From Pyropia yezoensis (lineage: Eukaryota > Rhodophyta > Bangiophyceae > Bangiales > Bangiaceae), in NCBI GenBank assembly GCA_009829735.1, contig CM020618.1, positions 15,234,568-15,298,567 of the forward strand: a stretch of DNA of 64,000 nt, given 5' to 3'. The notes beneath the pieces are model-generated. The model had not been told where the DNA came from. It saw only the letters and a list, made by a program, of their open reading frames with translations, and searched no databases. The translations under genes were made by a program, and so were the position numbers. This document shows, one piece after another, positions 41,169-52,045 of the stretch (the stretch's first letter is position 1; each line of letters starts with the position of its first letter).

Positions 41169-43060
41169 GCGGTGGCGGCGGTAGGGGTTGGTGCGGGGGC
41201 ATGGGGGTGGGTGTTTTGGCGGGGGGGGGAATAGCGGTGGCGGCAGGTGGCGGGGGCGACGTTGCTTAGCTGGGCATCAAGGGGGGGGGGGGGGGGGTGG
41301 GCGTGACGGCGGCGGCGGTGGGCGTGGGTGCCTTCGTTGGCCAGGTGCGCCGCGGGTCAGCGGGCGCGCCGGGAGGCGCTCGGGCGACGGGCGAGTCTGC
41401 CAGGGGGGGGGGGACGCCACAGGCGGGGCGGGGGTGGCCACCGAGGGCGGCGTGATGGGCGTGGCCCGGCTGCGGCGGCCGCCGCTATCGTGGAGGCAGG
41501 CGAGACGAGGGAGGCGGGCGCGTCGGCGAAGGCACGGGGGCGGGTCGGTCGCCACTGTCGGGGAGACGGGCGAGACGTGGGACGTGGGCCAGCCGGCAGC
41601 GGCACGGGGGGGGACTGCCGCCGCCAGCGCCGCTACCACGTCCCCCGCCGTCGTCTCCCCTGCCGCCGGCCGGGGGGCAGGGGAGGCTCTGGGGACGGCC
41701 GGTATCATACCATGATGGCGGAACGTTGCTGAGAACGGTAGTGTAGCTACACTTGCTTTGAAGAAAGAGGGAGGGTTGGGGATGAAGTCACCTTCTTTCA
41801 TGCTGGCGGCAGCTCTGTGTGAACGCTTTCGGGGTGCTCCCAAGTAGCCAGCCACGGGGACAATACAGGACGGCACAGCCCCCTTTGAGGATGCCTTTGC
41901 CCCCATCATTTGCTCGTTTGTTGGCGGGGGGCGAGAGAGAGCGGGTCGGCAGCGCCCCCCTCTTCACCGCCGTTTCCCAGGCGTGTTGAAACCGTACCCT
42001 CCGCGGTGGCTTCCTCGCGGGGAACCACCATTCTGGATGCAGTGTGCTTTGTTTGATTACCCCCACATCCCCCCCCCTTCTCCGCCCACCCAACACGCAA
42101 CGATAAAACTGGCAACAAGCAATTCCACGCAGGCAAGCGCACGGACGAGGCTGGCAGTAGGGCAAGACACACTCGCTCCCGCCACACCCGCGCATGTAAA
42201 CACACATAGGGGATGTGCAGATGCTCACAGCGCTGGATGAGTGCAGAACACACAAATGCACTCGACGCAGGAGGTGAAGCCAAGTGGGCACAGGGTGGTG
42301 ATAAAGGGGAGTGCAAGAACATTGAAACGCAAGAGCAAACACAGCAAACTTAAGCGCAGACACAAAGTCGGAAACAGAGGGGCGGAGAGCGTCATCATCA
42401 CCGTGTGCACAAGCGAAGAGTATATTAGGAAGTCGCCCACATATCAGACCACCGGCGCGAAGCGCGACAAAAAAAAATGCAAGAGCTCCCGCTACATGAT
42501 GGGTGTAAAAAGAAAAGCCTCCCGCCACACTCTCGCATGCCACCCGCAGTGATGTACCTGGCGTGTCACAGGGCAGAGGGTGTAGGCAAGCCAAGCACGC
42601 ACAGAAGACGGGAGAGAAGGAACGACACTACTACGTTGGCACCAGGGGAACAGCATGACACGACCAAGAGAGAAGAAAGACGCAAAGCAAATGAAAGCGG
42701 GGAGCGGACAGGTCCTCGTGCGGTCAGCACCAGCGTCAAAAAAGCTGTACCACAGTCGCTGGAGACCCACCTGATGGACCACCAGCCAGCTATGTAGATA
42801 AGTAAAGGCATACTCTCCTCTCCACTCGCACCCCTGAATGCCCCCTGGACGACCACCCGTACTCCCACCCCCCCCCAACGACTGACACACACGCACAAAA
42901 CAAAGCAAGGGGAAATGCACCAAAGAGGCTGTATCCAGCGAGTGCTGCAGGTTAGCGTGGACGCTACTGCCGCCGTCAATCACCCGCATATGCATCAACG
43001 AGGGAACATACTTGTGCACAGGCAGAGCGACGACAGACAGAGCGGGGGTGGTCGTTGCGA
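41169..43060. other. G-rich then mixed spacer, no gene recognised
   Basis: 41190-41700 consists of GGC/GGT-rich low-complexity sequence with a long G tract near 41281. 41760-43060 is of ordinary complexity with open frames on both strands (for example minus 41788-42594) that show no domain, no consistent codon bias and many Cys/His of no recognisable pattern. Confidence 0.45.
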
Positions 43061-43069
43061 GGGGAGGCC

Positions 43070-43770
43070 TTTCTTGGGGCCCCGTCCCCCCCCCCTCCCC
43101 AACAGCCGCGCCGCCGCGCAACCCAGCAAAACGCACGCTGCCGTGGACGATACATAGGAGCGAATGAGCCCGAATCAGCAGGTGGGGGGGGGGGGGGGTG
43201 CGGTATCACAGCCATCGCAGCCCAAGCTCGGCCGCTCCTCCCCCCCCCGTCCCCCCCCCCCCCCACAGCCGCGCCGTCGTGCCAGAGAAGATACATATGC
43301 GCGGATGGGCCCGAATCAGCGGGTGGGGGGGGGGGGCGTGCGGTATCACAGCCAATCGCAGCCCAAGCTCGGCCGCTCCTCCCCCCCCCGTCCCCCCCCC
43401 CCCCCACAACCGCGCCGCCGTGCCAGAGGCGATACATATGCGCGGATGGGCCCGAATCAGCAGGTGGGGGGGGGGGGGGTGCGGTGGCACGGTCTTCGCA
43501 GTCCAGGCTGGGCCGCTCCGCCCCCCCCGGCCCCCCCCCCTCCCCACAGGCGCGCCGCCGCGCCACCCAGCAACGCACGCGCTGCCGTGGACGATACGTA
43601 TTGCGCGGATGGGCCCGAATCAACAGGTGCGGGGGGGGGGCGGATGCGGTGGCACAGTCATCGCAGCCTAGGCTGGGCCACTCCCCCCCCCTCCCGCCCC
43701 CCCGCCCCACCCGTCCCCCCCCCCCGCCCCCCGGTCCCCCCCCGCCGCCGACCCCCCCCCCCGTCCCCCC
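43070..43770. repeat. Minisatellite, four units of about 140-160 bp
   Basis: Units can be anchored on GATACATA/GATACGTA at about 43149, 43290, 43430 and 43594. Each unit has GGCCCGAATCAGCAGGTG followed by a G run, a GCGGT..CACAG segment, then a C run and a GCCGCG block. Units 1 and 4 share a longer GCACGCTGCCGTGGAC-type joint that units 2 and 3 lack. Paired G and C runs in each unit could form hairpins. It produces Pro/Arg-rich spurious frames. Confidence 0.85.
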
Positions 43771-44056
43771 CTCCCCCTCGGCCCTGCGCGGCGCGCACGC
43801 GTGCTGCGTTGGGGCCAGGCGTGCGGTTGACGCACGCGCGCGCGCGGGGGGGGACGCCGTCTCGTGACGCCAGCGGCCCGTCTGCCGCACACTTGTTCGG
43901 GGGCTCCGGCCTGGGTGCCATTTGTGTCCATTGCCGACATTCAGATTAGATGTGCATTTCGCTGCACTTTTTCGGCTGTGCGACGAACATCCTTCCTGAA
44001 AATCGCACAACCTTCCTTCCATCTTGTGCTACTTCCTTCCTTCGACGCCTCGCCCC
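43771..44056. other. C-rich spacer joining the minisatellite to R1 copy 3
   Basis: C-rich up to about 43790, then ordinary sequence. No gene recognised. Confidence 0.4.
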
Positions 44057-44389
44057 ACTGGGGAGACGACCCACTGGTGCCAAAAAATTGCGACCAGTCG
44101 CGTCCTCACACGTTTTGCAAAGATGCCACTCGTCGAGAGTTGTTTGTATACTGTCACGGGCTCTTGCAGTGCAAAACATACCCCGATTTTGTGAGGCCCG
44201 TAGCGCAGAAATATTTCTCACACTTTCCTTATACAGCGAATGCCCCAGCTCGGCGCAGAATCGGAAATCCTGTGAGTTGTGCTTCCCTTTGAAAGAAGAG
44301 CAGAGAAAGATAAAGAAGTAGCTTCGGAGCTATAGCGGGTCAAACATGGGACGTGCAAACCGGCCTAGCTATATGGAATACACCCTTAG
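44057..44389. repeat. Dispersed repeat R1, copy 3 (module B only)
   Basis: 333 bp matching 1010-1342 with about a dozen differences. Both copies keep a short open frame (HTFCKDATRREL...YTANAPARRRIG). Between copies most codon changes in that frame are non-synonymous, so it is not under visible coding constraint. Confidence 0.9.
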
Positions 44390-44790
44390 GCAATGGAGGC
44401 CATGATGGTCAACAATCTGTATTTTGCCGCAGACCTTGGAGACCAGATGCGCTGACACGGCCGCCCGCCACATGGCGCGGCGTGAAGGCCCCGTCTCATT
44501 CGAGGAGGTGCTTGGGTTGGCGGGGGAGCCTGCAGTGGCAGCAACAAACGGGCGACGGCCAGAAGGGGGGCGGGTGAGGTGAACGCGCCCTCCCGGCGTT
44601 GTCTGTCGACCCGCCGCGCACAGCGCGGCATGCGCCACCCTTCTGGTCGCGACTCCGCGTGCCTGCGCCGCCGCCGCGTTCAAACAGAACCTGCCCGTGG
44701 GAGATCCCTGGGCCGGCCAAGCTGTTTTGGGGAATGAAGTCCTGCAGTTCTAATGAATTTAAAGGCGCAAATGCTGCCGCGAAGGCGCTG

Positions 44791-44880
44791 CCGCGAACTC
44801 AGACTGCCGCAGGATGCGGCAGAAAGTGGCTTTTGCAAAAGCCACTCCTTGCCGCATCCCGCGGCAGCTTCAGTTCGCGG
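44791..44880. repeat. 90-bp near-perfect palindrome
   Basis: Arms 44791-44835 and 44836-44880 meet without a loop at CTTTTG|CAAAAG; the centre GTGGCTTTTGCAAAAGCCAC is perfect. A TGCCGCGAACTC motif from the arm recurs near 44935-44960. Likely a foldback element or hairpin-forming site. Confidence 0.85.
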
Positions 44881-44984
44881 CGAACGACACGGGACACGTG
44901 GGCTGCAACAGCCAATCCCAGAGCGCCACGAAGTGCCGCGAACTCGCTGCCGCGAACTCAGATGTGTCCCGGAACGGCCGTGAC

Positions 44985-45056
44985 CCGATTTCAAATCGTA
45001 GGTCCCCACCGATTTCGAATCGACTGTCCATGCCGGTTTCAAATCGTGCTGGCTGC
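44985..45056. repeat. Three phased 24-bp units each with a 13-bp palindrome
   Basis: Units start at 44985, 45009 and 45033. Each begins CC then G[AG]TTTC[AG]AATCG, an interrupted palindrome CGATTT-C-AAATCG, followed by about ten variable bases. Exact 24-bp phasing with conserved palindromic cores and variable spacers looks like a cluster of protein-binding sites. Confidence 0.6.
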
Positions 45057-46069
45057 ACGCAAGCTACGGCGCGTCTTCAACCGTCTTGGTCACGAGAGCC
45101 ACACTGTCATTCCCCACCCGCATGCGGGTGTGCGCAGCCTTCAACCTTTGAGGCGCCCCCGCGCGTCTGCAAGTCCCAGCGGCTTGCAGAAGCGCCGCGC
45201 GCGCGCGACCCAGATGTTCCTGCGTCGGGTGCACCCTCGGACACGGCCTACACCACGGCTTGCGCCGCGGCTGCAGCGGACAGCTGCCGCTGCCATCCCC
45301 GGGCGTCGACTCTTCGGGCTGTTGTGGCCGTTTTTTTTTTCCACCCTCTCTACCCCTTGCTTGTGTGGTTGCCCGCCCCTGCTGTTGCGGGAGGGCGGGA
45401 AGCGTGAAGCTGCCCACTCTGGACGAGTCGCCGGCCGTGGGTTGGTGATGCTGCCAAGGCGCAGTTGGGGGGGGGGGGATGATGGGAGTCGGAAGAGGGA
45501 GGGGGGGAGGGGGGGTGATGGCGGCAAGACGGCAGTTTCTGGCGACCAGCAGGCGAGAGGGCGTCAGCGGGGGGTTGCAAGAGGGTGCGCGGCCGTCAGC
45601 GCACGCCAGTTCTGCCCGCCCTTTTCCGCCTCGCTCCCTCCCGACATGGCACGACACGTCGTGGCGGTGACGGGCCGCTGTCGCGGTGCGCCGGCGGGAA
45701 GGCCAGTCGGCGCAGTCGCGCCCCCTCGCGGCGTGGCCGCTGCCGCCCGCCGTGGCGCTCATTGTGTCCAGTCGAGGGCTGTGCCGCCCGTCTTTTCGCA
45801 CGCTGTGGCGGCGTCGCTGCCGCCCCGACGTGGCGGCTTGGCAGCGCGGGACGGTGAGGGGGGAGGGTGCGTGCGCACCCACGGCGGCGCGTCTGCCGCT
45901 GCTATTGAGAGGCACGCCACCCTGCGGCTGCTGGCGGTGGCTGGCACTGGCAGCGTCGCCGTGTCGGTGAGGAGTTGGCAAGGCGGGGAGGACGACGGCC
46001 CCGCCCGTCTTGGGGGTGTGTCGTGATCGACGGGCGTCCACCCCGGGTGCCGTTGCTCGCGTCGGCGTC

Positions 46070-46692
46070 ATGACGTCCGGCCGAGGCCGCGGCGGCCGCG
46101 GCGGTCGCGGCGGTCGCGGCGGCCACGGCGGCCTTGGCGGCCGCGGCGGCCACGGCGGCCTTGGCGGCCGCGGCGGCCGCGGTGGCCGCGGCGGCCGTGG
46201 ACGGGGCGGTGTGGCTGACGAGGGCATCCACTCACCTGCCGCCGCCGATCCGGCTCCCGTCCGCCCCGTCGGCGGACCGCCTTCTGTCGTTGTCGCCGAC
46301 GCCGACGCCCACGACGGCGGGGGTGGCGCCCAAGGCGCAAACGTTGGAAGGCAGGCGGCCCGCGCCCACGGCACATGGGCCGCCGCCGCCGGCCGCGGCG
46401 GGCCCGCGGCGGCGGCCGCCGCGGCCGACACTCGGGCCGAGGCGCCGTCGCCTGCCCCGCCGGCGGAGGGCACCCCTCGGCGGCGGCCGCCGCCGACGCG
46501 CGTGTTGCCGCCTGCGCAGCGGGGCCGCCGAGCGTTCGCCCCTGACCCCTCGACGGCGTGTGCCACCGCAGCCGCTGGGGCGGCGCTGCCGCCGTCAGCA
46601 CCTGCACGCACTGGCGGCGGGCGGGGGGGGCGGCCGCCGCTGCCGCCTTCGAGGTCGCCGCCACTGCAGCCACCGCAGCGGCGGCAGCTGCG

Positions 46693-46727
<35 letters not shown>

Positions 46728-48565
46728 GCGCGTCACCGCCGGCAGCTGAGCGCGGCGGTGGCGGGCAACCGGTCGTGGCGTCCACGGCCGGCGGCGAACC
46801 AGTTGTCCAGCTGGGGCATCTGGCAGCAGCTTCTGCGCATGTTGGGGGGCTGCCGGAGGCGCCGCTGCCGATGATGCTGTCGTTGCAACAGATTTTGTCA
46901 TTCCCGTTGCCGTCCGGGAGTATGGAACCGTTGCTCCAGCAGCCGCTGCCGCCGCCGCCACCGCCGCTGCTGCCGCCGCCGCCGGCGTTGCCAACGCTGC
47001 CACCGCTGCCTCCGTTGCCGTCATCGCTGCTGTCGATGCGTTCGCCGTCCCCCGTGGCGGAGTGGCGGAGGAGCCAGTGGACGGCCAGGGTCACGCCTGC
47101 GACGGTGGGGGCGGCGCCTAGACCCATCCTCAACCCGTCACCGACACTACAGGATGTGTCGGTGCTGGCCGTGCCGCCTGCGACTGTGGGGGCGGCACCT
47201 AGACCCATCCTCAACCCGTCACCGACTCTGCAGGACGTGTCGGTGCTGGCCGTGCCGCCTGCGACGGTGGGGGCGGCGCCTAGACCCATCCTCAACCTGT
47301 CACCGACACTGCAGGACGTGTCGGTGCTGGCCGTGCCGCCTGCGACTGTGGGGGCGGCACCTAGACCCATCCTCAACCCGTCACCGACACTGCAGGATGT
47401 GTCGGTGCTGGCCGTGCCGCCTGCGACAGTGGGGGCGGCACCTAGACCCATCCTCAACCCGTCACCGACTCTGCAGGACGTGTCGGTGCTGGCTGTGCCG
47501 CCGTTGGCGCCGGTGGCGTCGGCACGGCTGCCACAGCCGTCGGTGGCCGTGCTGGAGCGCCTTGTGTCGAGGCTGTCGCACCTGCCGCCGCCGCCCCCCT
47601 TGACGGGTGCCGTGCGTCGGCAGTCGGTGCGGGTCGAAGATGCTGGGCACCGCGCTTTTCGGCCGCCGCTGCTGGGTCTTGCACTGGGGGCTGTGACGAG
47701 CGCCGCGACCGGGGGTGGGGCGGGTGGCCCACGCAGAAGCGGCGGCGGGGACGGCGGCGGGAACGGCGGCGGCGGGAACGGCGGCGCGGGTGGACCGCTG
47801 GTGTGCCCCAAGTGTTCGGTGGCGTCTGCCGCGCCGCGCGCCATGCGAAGGCCCTCACTCATCCACCGGCTGTTTTTTTTGTGCGACCACTGTGGGCTGT
47901 GGGCGTGGGCCCTCACCAAGTTGTCCTTGCGGCAGGCGCTGCCCTTCGTCAACCGCCCAGGAGAGCTGATGGTGTTTTGGGACTCCGCTGCGGGGCCCGG
48001 CGGCCGCCTGGTGGTAGACGGTGCCCCGCCGGGCGGCGCCCCCCGTCTGTCAGGGGCGCCCGTTGGGGTGGCGCCCGTGGCGCCCGCGCCCGCTGCCGAC
48101 ACCCCCGCCAGGCATACAGGCGCTCCTGTGGACAGCGGCGGGGGCGGGGGCATTGCGGGGGCGGCCGCCGCTGCTGGCATCACCGCCGGCACGTCGGATG
48201 CGGCAGCGTCGGCGGCAGCGAGCCGAGCGACGACGGGCGCCGCCGCCTTGCTGTTGCTGGCGGCGGCGGGCGGCGGCAGCAGCGGCGGAGGCGGCGGCAG
48301 CGGCGGCGGAGGCGGTGGCGGCGACGGTGGCGGCGGCGGCGGCCCAGATGGCCGTCCCCTGTGCCCCGTGTGCCCGCGGGACCTGGTCGCGGTCCGTGCC
48401 CTGCGTGCGCGCCTGGCGCGTGACCGCCGCCAGCTGTCCATCTGTCACCGCTGTTGGCTGTGGGCGAGCTTGTACTCATCCGCGGCGGCGCTCCAGGAGC
48501 ACCTACCGTCAATCCTGTGCCGGGGGCCGATGTTAGTCGTGTTCTTTCCGAGCCAGCGTCCGTAG
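46070..48565 (+). CDS. RGG-repeat protein with five 27-residue repeats and two CxxC/CxxC domains (unknown)
   Basis: 831 residues from the ATG at 46070. N-terminal RGG/HGG tract (residues about 4-48), Ala/Pro-rich linkers with polyproline near 220-235, then five tandem 27-residue repeats (47096-47500; core RPILNPSPTLQDVSVLAV). Two related zinc-binding-like domains follow: CPKC-x22-CDHC-GLWAW starting at residue 579 and CPVC-x23-CHRC-WLWAS starting at residue 765. Each is followed by a helix and a hydrophobic end (ELMVFW, LVVFF). The paired domains with matched spacing make the plus strand the coding one, although a longer frame exists on the minus strand (45064-48441). RGG tracts often bind RNA; function is otherwise unknown. 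No homologous family is recognised. A Gly-rich low-complexity linker separates the two domains. Confidence 0.65.
47096..47500 (+). repeat. Five 81-bp tandem repeats inside the 46070 gene
   Basis: Five units of exactly 81 bp (27 codons), more than 95% identical. Most differences are third-position (for example GCG/GCA, CTA/CTG); one is Pro to Leu. Confidence 0.95.
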
Positions 48566-49857
48566 TAAACCACTAGACACGTATTGTTGGATTTCAAGGT
48601 TATACACCCACTTGGTGAGCCTTAAGAGGCGACGCCGCCACGTCTCAGCTCCCAGCTGCCTGGGCCGGTAGTGCCTACATACATACGTCCGCTTTTTCTT
48701 TTTTTTCTCTTTTCTCCTGTGCCCGACTGTGCATAAATGGGAACGTCTGTTCTGCTCATTGTCATTGAATTGATTTGTCAATCAGTTCTATCTCGGAGCT
48801 GTGCGGCCGTCAGAGTCTGCGTCGTCATCGACGTCGTCGTCGTCGTTGCGCCCCTGCGTCCACCTCTCCAGCCCTCCCCCCACCCCGCAGGCCCCCTCCG
48901 CCTCGGCCACCACCCCAAAAGGTGACCGCCCACGGCCGCGTCGTACGTCTGCGCCGAGCGCGGCGGCCCGCTCGTACAGCAGCAGGTGGACCCGGTCGGG
49001 GAAGAGGGACGTGCCGGGGTCGCACCGACACGGCGGACAAGGTCAGCATCCCCGCAATGGCGAGCATCGCCGCCGACGCCTCGGCGTCGCTGCCGCCGCC
49101 GCTGCCGACGGCCCGGTAGGCGGTGACGGCGCTGGGGGACAGCCGGGTGGTGGGGCGCACAGACTGGAGGCGGGAGCGCCCAACGCGCGCTGCCGCGGAC
49201 GAGCCATCGACGGTCTGCACGAACCAACCGTCGGGGGGTAGGGGTGCGGTGGCCGCCCCGCACAGGCGGCGGCGCCGCCGGAGCGTACCCCGCGCCGATG
49301 CCGCAAAGAGGGCGCTCCGCCGGTCGCTGGCGGTAGCATGGGGGCCGGCCGCACGGCGTCGTGCAGCTTGGCCAGGCAGAGCTCGCCTGCAACGGCGCTG
49401 CCGCGTGCCGCCAGCCCCGGCTGTCCGCGAGGCCCGCCTCCCCCAGCGCAGCCGCCGTGGCGAGGACGGCCGTTGTCGGGACAGGCTCGCGGCGGCCTCG
49501 CGGACCACCCCGCCCAACGCCGCGGGGGCGCGCCGGGAGAGGCGTGCAAACAGCCGCCCGCGGGGGTTTGGCCAAGCGCCTCCCGGCGGGTGGCGAGGCG
49601 GCGCTTGACGGCGGATTGCGCCGCCGCGTGCTGCGCCGCTGCCGTGGTGATTGCCGCGTCCGTGGAAACGAGACCGGAGAGGACTTGATGAGGGGCTTAC
49701 CTTTGACGTCCAGCGGGGGAGGCGATTTTCCCGTACACGTCTTGATGCGCATAGGTACGCGTTTTGATGCCACCCTGCTGCCAACCCGTCGCTCAACTGT
49801 TGGACAGACCAAGAGGCCGTCCCGCCCGCGCGTCGCGGCCTGCGCGGAGCCCCTGAC
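48566..49857. other. GC-rich spacer with possible decayed minus-strand gene
   Basis: Minus-strand frames carry short segments that look protein-like but sit in different frames: STDAAITTAAAQHAAAQSAV near 49665, LSRRAPAALGGVVREAAAS near 49520, GWFVQTVDGSSAAARVGRS near 49225. A donor-like AAAGGTAAGC lies at about 49698-49707 on that strand. It may be a broken or multi-exon gene; no family recognised. Confidence 0.25.
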
Positions 49858-49982
49858 TGTATGCTTCCTTCGCAAAGCAACAGACAGAATGTGCACGACG
49901 CACGACGTGAATACTCTTTCTCTTGCTTTGCACGTCGTGCGTCGCTCATATTCTATCTGTTGCTTTGCAGAGGAAGCATACA
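49858..49982. mobile_element. 125-bp foldback/MITE element
   Basis: Arms 49858-49909 and 49931-49982 (52 bp each, about 85-90% complementary) around a 21-base loop. The outer motif is TGTATGCTTCC, followed by GCAAAGCAACAGA. TA occurs at both ends in a position compatible with a Tc1/mariner target duplication (49860-49861, 49979-49980). No coding capacity. Confidence 0.8.
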
Positions 49983-51793
49983 GGCGGGGTTACGTCGTGG
50001 AGGTGGGGTGTGGCCACGTGCGGAGACACCCCAGAGGGTCTGCCACTGGACGCAGTGGGTGGACGTGCGGCCCTGTCTGGGATGGGGGTACATATGGGTC
50101 GCCCCCAGCCATCCCCACCGGGAAGGTGGGGTGTGCACTGTCTTGCGGATGGCCACGATGGCGGCTGTAGGCGGCCGCTGAGGGGGGGACAGAGAGAGAT
50201 GGATGGGCAAAGTGCACAGCGGGCGGCGGGCGGTTGAGGCGGAAAGACTGCCAACTGGGAGGCTGCCAACTGCTGTGATAGTTTGGGAGCACAAGCGTGT
50301 ACATACAGTGCAAACGAGGCGTCGACATGGGCAGCTCTGCCGGTGCGGACCGCTCTTTCTTTTTTGCCATACTGGACCCCCCGCGACGCAGAGGCGCGGC
50401 GGCGGCGGGCGCTGGCCAATGGGCGCGCGACGGCCGTCCACGGACGGTCCGGATGGGGGCGGGGACGGGAGACGCACAGCGCGTCGGGGTGACGGGCGCG
50501 AGCCGCTCGGCTGACCCACTCCACTATTCTTCGCCTTCCCCCACGCTCTTCCACCCCGCGCACGTACGGTACCTCCTTTCACACACACGCCCCCCCGGAA
50601 CAACCGTAACAAAACGGCATATTATTCCCAAGGTTGCGCCGCGCTCCCCCACTCCCATCTGTGTCCGGTGCCCCCCGCTCTCTTTTGCTCGCACACGGAC
50701 TGCCGCCTCCTTGCCGGCGGGTGGTGCGTTGCGCCCGCGGTGGCGCCCCATCGTGCCGCGCGATGCCGCGTAGGCGCCGTCGCATCTCCCCACACACGCA
50801 AGCAGCATTCGTGGGGGGGCGGGGGCGCGGCGCGTCCGTCGAGACCCTCCCAGGGTTCGAGGACCGTGAAGGAGGGGCAGTCCGCAGGGCGGCGCGTCCA
50901 TCGAGACCCCCCCTTGCGGGGTTTCGAGGACGGACGGGAGCAAGGGATCAGTCACGGGCGGGGTGTATGCGGGATGGGGGCACCTGACAGGGCCAACGTA
51001 GGGGGGACAACGTAGCGGGCCCGGGGGGCACGGCGTGCCTTTCCCGTTACAGTATGCTTTTTGGCCAGGGAAAAGAGATGGGGGGGGGGGGGAGGCGGCG
51101 TTCCCGCTGCCGCCACGGGGTGTGTGGCACCCGCGGGGCTGTCGTTGCGCCGTGCCGGCGGCGGGCTTTGCCGAGCCTCGAAGTGTGCCTGTTGCCTTGC
51201 TGCGGCTGTTGGCAACGGGAGCGACGCGGCATTGCGCGCGCGGGCGACGGACGCACAGTGGAAGGGGGTGTGTGGGAGGGAGGGGGGGGGGGGGGGGGGG
51301 AAGGCGTTTGGCAGGCGTGGAAAGGAGGAGAGGGGAGGCGGGGGGCCGAGGAGGGCCCCCCCCGGCCGGGGAGGGCCCCCCGCCTGAGGCAGCGTGGATA
51401 CAGTACGCGCGCTGCGTGGGCAATGGTGGCAAAAAGAAACGCCAATGGCCATCAGCAAGTAATGGCCGATGACCACTTGTGCCCCCCCAACCCCTCCCGC
51501 CCTCTCGCCCCGATGGCGCACAGATCATCACGTAGCGAAAAGGACACCACCAAACGAACGTCCCCTCCCCCCCCGCGCGTCAGCCCCGCCCCGCGGGCAG
51601 ACCCGCTACGCACCGCAACGGCCGCGTGGGGCCCGCCCCTGCTCACGCCGGCCGCGGCACGGCTGGCCGGCCGACGAAGTGATGGATCCGTGGTGTCGGC
51701 GCCCTGGGCCTTCCAACGCCCACGCCGCCGCGCCTACGTAGGCACGCTGCAGAAGCGTGCGTGGGCCCGACAGCGGGTGACGACTGCTGGACG

Positions 51794-51823
51794 CCCCCCC
51801 CCCCCCCCCCCCCCCCCCCCCCC
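51794..51823. repeat. Homopolymer C30
   Basis: Uninterrupted run of 30 C. Confidence 0.9.
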
Positions 51824-51972
51824 TTGTGTGTACATATGTACAGTACTGTGCCCCCTCCCCCACGGCGGTCGGTGGACGCACCGCGCCGTCTGTTGGCATT
51901 GATGGCAGTAGGGGGCGCCGCGGCTCGTCCTTTGCGGGGGTGGGGGCCCCACAGCCCGGGGCGGGGCGCGCT

Positions 51973-52045
51973 GCCCCGCGCCCCCCCTTTCCCCGCGCGC
52001 CCCCCCTTTCCCCGCGCGCCCCCCCTTTCCCCGCGCGCCCCCCCA
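51973..52045. repeat. 19-bp tandem repeat, about 3.8 units
   Basis: Unit CCCCGCGCGCCCCCCCTTT repeated head to tail. Confidence 0.85.

Larger units (their letters stand above)
44390..46069. other. Spacer with foldback element and phased palindromes
   Basis: Contains a possible short coding fragment at 44393-44578 (MEAMMVNNLYFAADLGDQM, then after a frame change MARREGPVSFEEVLGLAGE) of unknown identity. It also holds the palindrome 44791-44880, the 24-bp repeats 44985-45056, and then GC-rich sequence leading to the gene at 46070. 45320-45345 is a T-rich run. Confidence 0.4.

Noticed and set aside
41788..42594. 268-codon Cys-rich minus-strand ORF
   Set aside because: No recognisable Cys spacing, no domain and other frames equally open; kept as spacer.
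45073..45092. Apparent third copy of the SDR C-terminal motif (TKTVED)
   Set aside because: Only about 17 bases match and the codon context differs; consistent with chance.
45064..48441. 1125-codon open frame on the minus strand
   Set aside because: It is antisense to the gene at 46070, is very Pro/Arg/Gly-rich, and shows no domain. The plus strand has two matched CxxC domains with conserved spacing. High GC with three-base periodicity keeps the opposite frame open.
51054..51902. 282-codon plus-strand ORF
   Set aside because: Runs through G and C homopolymers and low-complexity sequence; composition-driven.
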